Source: an uncultured Prevotella sp.
GTDB taxonomy: Bacteria; Bacteroidota; Bacteroidia; Bacteroidales; Bacteroidaceae
DNA length: 55,391 nt
Reading direction: 5' to 3'
Assembly: GCA_905198745.1 (NCBI GenBank)
Contig: CAJKDU010000013.1
Coordinates: forward strand, 1 to 55,391
Below, piece by piece: positions 52,571-55,391 of the stretch. The position numbers and the translations under genes are program-made. A model generated the notes under the pieces. That model saw only the letters and a program-made list of their open reading frames with translations. It was not told the DNA's origin and did no database searches. Within the stretch, counting starts at the first letter, position 1, and each line of letters starts with the position of its first letter.

Positions 52571-55339
52571 TTATAATGTGAGTGATAGGGCGAACGAGAA
52601 GCTGCGGGCAAAGGGGTAGGAGGTGCCTCGCTCCTGCTTGATGGACGAGATGCGGAAGATGTCGTTCATGTAGGCATTGATGCGCAGGCCGCTCAAGCCG
52701 AGTGAACGGGCTATCTCAGGGTCGAATTCGTAGCCCACTTGCAGCGACTCAAGGGTGAGAGTGTTCTCGCGCTGAACGAAGCGCGACGACATAGGTGTGC
52801 TCTGCTGGTCGGCAATGTTCTTGAACTGGGCAATGTCGCCCGGCTTCTGCCAGCGGTCGTAGAAGGCACGCTTGTCCTGGTTGTAGTTGAGATCAGACTT
52901 ACTGAGGTTCTCCACCTTGTTGAACACGGATGAGTTGAACGAGTCTGCGCCCAAGCGATAGCGGAAGATGGCACTGAAGGTTAGTCCGCGATAGCCGAAG
53001 TTGGTGCCCAGGGTGCCCTCGATGTCGGGTCGGGTGTTGCCCACGATGACCTCGTCGTCGTAGGTGAAGTCGTAGGTATAGCTACCATCTTTCTTGATGA
53101 ACAGTTCCTTACCCGTGGCAGGGTCAATGCCGGCGGAGCGCACTGCCCAGATGTCATCCGGGTCGGCACCGTCGAAGTAGCGTTGCGTGCTGCGGCTCTG
53201 TCCGTACTTGTTGAGCGACTCGAGCGAGTTTCCGATGCCATCAAGTTTGGCACTTTCAGTGCGCATGGTGCCGCGTACGGACCAGGTGAGACGCTTCTTC
53301 AGGTTACGGATAATGTAGTACTGCAGGGTTGCGGTGAAGCCTTTTGCAATCTGCTTTCCCAGGTTGGTGTTGTAGGAGGTGGTATATTCACCGAGCGTAG
53401 AGTTGTATGACATGGGCAGACCAGAGCTGGCAGGAAGGCCTATGGCGATGAGTAGTGGGTCGGTGTTCTTGTAATAGTAGTCCATGGTGAGCGACAGACG
53501 GTTGTCGAACATGGTCAGGTCAAGACCTATGTTGCGGTCGAGCGTGGTCTGCCACTCCAGGTTCTTGTTGCCCATGTTGAGCAGCACGGAACTGAGGCCG
53601 AAGTAGTTGTAGGCCGTGTAGGAATACTGGAACGTAGTCAGTGCCAGGGAAGAGTCGTAGTTCTGGTTGCCGGGGTTACCGATGGAGCCGCGAATCTTGA
53701 AGTAGTTGATGAAGGGCAGGCTGTTCTTGACAGACTCCTCGTTGTGGATATTCCATCCCAGACCGAGTGACCAGGTGTTGATATACTTCTTGTTGGAACC
53801 GAAGATAGAGGAACCACTCAGACGGTAGCTCACGTCCATGAGGTAGCGGTCCATGTAGGAATAGCCGCCGCTGAGGTATGCACTCACCGAACGGCTTACG
53901 CTTTCACTGTAGCTGGGACGGCCGCCCTCGGGATAGCCCTTGGAGAAAGAAGGGTAGGTGAAATCGCCTGAGGGGAAACCTATGGCTGAATAACCCTGAA
54001 GTGTAGACTTGCTTTCATTGATGTTGGCACCGAGCGCCACGTTGATGCGGTGAGCATGGTTGAGCACGGTGGCATAGATGGCGGTGAAGTCGCCCTCTAT
54101 GTTGTCGGTCTTGGTGTTGCCGAAGCTGTAACTTCCGCGCTGTAGTGTGTTCACGCTCTCGAAGCGGGTGTCGTCTGGCGAAACGAAGTTTTCGGTATCC
54201 TTGTTGTAGTGGGTGATGCCGAACTTGCCGCGCAACTTGAGTTCCTTGAGCGGGTTATATTCCACTTGGAAGTAGTCGCTCAGCATCAGCTGACGGCTCT
54301 CGTCGCGGCTATTGAGGTTGTCGTTGTACATCGGGTTACCGATGCGGTTTTCGTTAGAGTTGTTGGCGAGGAACTTTGTGATGTTGCCCTCGTCGTCGTA
54401 TTTCTTATAATATGGGTTGGCAGAGGCGTATTGCGAGAACGACACGGTGGGGTTCTTGGCATTGGTCTGTTGGGCAGTAAACTTGTTGCTGAACTGCAAC
54501 TTGCCCACTCTGTAGGTGAGGTCGATGTTGCCGCCATACACGTCGCGGTTCGACTTCTTCATCACACCATTGGTCTTGTTGTAGTTAAGGCCGATGCCGA
54601 ACAGGAAGCCGCCCGAACCTCCGTCGAGGTAGAGTTGGTGGCGATGGTTAATTCCCGTGCGCAACGGTTCAGAGAGCCAATAGGTGTCCACACCGCTGGC
54701 TATGTCGCGCATGTGCTGCTGGTAGAGGTTGTCGAGCTCGATGATGTCGGCTGCAGGCAGGTCATTGTTGGTGTACTTGCCAGCCATCTTCTCGAACTCC
54801 AGCTTTTCCTTGGCATTCATCAGGTTATATCCACCCAGGTCGGGTATGCTGATGTCCATAGAGCCGTTGTAGCTCACGCGGAGTTGTCCTACCTTAGGTT
54901 TCACAGTTTCCACGACTACCACGCCGTTGGCAGCCTTAGAACCATAGATGGCGGTAGAGGCTGCATCCTTGAGCAGGGTCATGGAGGCTATGCGGTTGAT
55001 ATCGAGATTGTAGATGGCTTCGAGTGAAGACTCGAATCCGTCAAGGATGAACAGCGGTTGGTTAGGGTCTTCCGACAGTTCATCACGCATGCCGAGCATG
55101 CTTGACTTGCCACGAATCTCGATGTCGGGCAGGCGGTTAGGATCTGAACCGAAGAGATTGTTGTCCATTACATTGAATGACGGGTCGAGGCTCTTCAGAC
55201 TGAGAATAGGGTTCTGCACACCTACCGACTTCAGTTCCTGTCCGGAGAAGGTGGCAGATGAACCGGTGAAGGTCTCCTTGCGTTTGGTCACCACGCCCGT
55301 CACCACCACCTCGTCAAGGTTTCCGGCATCTTCGTGCAT
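52571..55339 (-). CDS. SusC/RagA TonB-linked outer-membrane protein, N-terminus missing
   Basis: A TonB-dependent outer-membrane importer of the SusC family. The plug begins with LDEVVVTGVVTKRKETFTGS, and the 22-strand barrel runs to the C-terminal SFALSLTL, so 922 residues cover plug and barrel. The usual N-terminal part (signal peptide and carboxypeptidase-regulatory-like domain, about 100-120 residues) is absent: only 10 codons upstream of ATG 55339 is an in-frame TAA, and the 52 bp to the window edge are AT-rich and non-coding in every frame. The protein as read could not be exported. The break coincides with the palindrome at 55336-55351. It may be a silent cassette in a phase-variable SusC locus, a truncated gene, or an assembly edge. 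First gene of the SusCD unit. Confidence 0.85.
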   Translation of the reverse strand: MHEDAGNLDEVVVTGVVTKRKETFTGSSATFSGQELKSVGVQNPILSLKSLDPSFNVMDNNLFGSDPNRLPDIEIRGKSSMLGMRDELSEDPNQPLFILDGFESSLEAIYNLDINRIASMTLLKDAASTAIYGSKAANGVVVVETVKPKVGQLRVSYNGSMDISIPDLGGYNLMNAKEKLEFEKMAGKYTNNDLPAADIIELDNLYQQHMRDIASGVDTYWLSEPLRTGINHRHQLYLDGGSGGFLFGIGLNYNKTNGVMKKSNRDVYGGNIDLTYRVGKLQFSNKFTAQQTNAKNPTVSFSQYASANPYYKKYDDEGNITKFLANNSNENRIGNPMYNDNLNSRDESRQLMLSDYFQVEYNPLKELKLRGKFGITHYNKDTENFVSPDDTRFESVNTLQRGSYSFGNTKTDNIEGDFTAIYATVLNHAHRINVALGANINESKSTLQGYSAIGFPSGDFTYPSFSKGYPEGGRPSYSESVSRSVSAYLSGGYSYMDRYLMDVSYRLSGSSIFGSNKKYINTWSLGLGWNIHNEESVKNSLPFINYFKIRGSIGNPGNQNYDSSLALTTFQYSYTAYNYFGLSSVLLNMGNKNLEWQTTLDRNIGLDLTMFDNRLSLTMDYYYKNTDPLLIAIGLPASSGLPMSYNSTLGEYTTSYNTNLGKQIAKGFTATLQYYIIRNLKKRLTWSVRGTMRTESAKLDGIGNSLESLNKYGQSRSTQRYFDGADPDDIWAVRSAGIDPATGKELFIKKDGSYTYDFTYDDEVIVGNTRPDIEGTLGTNFGYRGLTFSAIFRYRLGADSFNSSVFNKVENLSKSDLNYNQDKRAFYDRWQKPGDIAQFKNIADQQSTPMSSRFVQRENTLTLESLQVGYEFDPEIARSLGLSGLRINAYMNDIFRISSIKQERGTSYPFARSFSFALSLTL

Positions 55340-55351
55340 TACTAGTGATGC
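55336..55351. other. 16-bp imperfect palindrome at the SusC break
   Basis: GCATTACTAGTGATGC reads the same on both strands except for two positions. It spans the ATG of the truncated SusC, exactly where GC-rich coding sequence changes to AT-rich sequence. It could be half of a site for a serine or tyrosine recombinase; no recombinase or second copy is visible in this window. Confidence 0.35.
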
Positions 55352-55391
55352 GATATTAATCGCTTAACTATAGTTATATATTTGATATTTA

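Overview
The window comes from a Bacteroidales genome, most likely Prevotella or a close relative. The evidence is the gene content (SusC/SusD pair, GLPGLI, DUF4494, DUF4843, DUF4922, capsule-assembly Wzi, NuoC-NuoD fusion), weak or absent Shine-Dalgarno sites, and repeated use of the Bacteroidetes promoter pattern TTTG (-33) / TAnnTTTG (-7). The genus is inferred from family knowledge; no rRNA or tRNA gene was found.

Layout. 0-3.3 kb: a type I restriction subunit (HsdR), whose HsdM/HsdS partners must lie off the left edge. 3.5-7.8 kb (minus): acyl-CoA ligase, FtsX/LolC-type permease, PLP aminotransferase. 7.8-8.8 kb: a gene-free, repeat-rich stretch. 8.8-10.9 kb: DUF4494 protein, YggS-type PLP protein, BadF/NAGK-type sugar kinase. 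11.1-21.3 kb: a ten-gene nuo operon (A, B, CD, H-N) without nuoE/F/G, closed by a strong terminator and followed by a 22-bp tandem array. 22-26.7 kb: Nif3-like protein with a coiled-coil zinc-ribbon partner, then GH3 glucosidase and GreA. 26.8-28.8 kb (minus): Wzi and a small lipoprotein. 28.9-34.2 kb: a 1261-residue glycosyltransferase/DUF4922/SpoIID fusion followed by an AmpG-like permease. 34.3-38.7 kb (minus): N-carbamoylputrescine amidase, an orphan protein, and a large MG2-like exported protein. 38.8-44.4 kb: a CzcB-CzcA-TolC metal efflux operon. 44.4-45.1 kb: a second copy of the repeat element seen at 8 kb. 45.2-47.6 kb: agmatine deiminase, Fur-family regulator and exported nuclease. 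47.6-48.6 kb: an AT-rich GLPGLI islet with a decayed gene. 48.6-55.3 kb (minus): SusC-SusD-DUF4843-PKD-like operon, whose SusC lacks its N-terminus at the right edge.

How the genes work together. The nuo genes encode the membrane and connecting modules of a complex I that takes electrons from a donor other than the usual NADH module. Agmatine deiminase and N-carbamoylputrescine amidase form the agmatine-to-putrescine route, although they sit about 10 kb apart. The fusion protein and AmpG-like permease look like a muropeptide or cell-wall sugar salvage module. The SusCD operon is an outer-membrane nutrient uptake system with no enzyme in view.

Most notable. (1) The four-domain fusion next to AmpG. 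(2) Three intergenic arrays built on related 22-bp units, two of which head a larger colinear structured repeat of about 400 bp. (3) A SusC gene that stops being coding at a 16-bp imperfect palindrome 40 bp from the window end, as expected for a silent or shuffled cassette.
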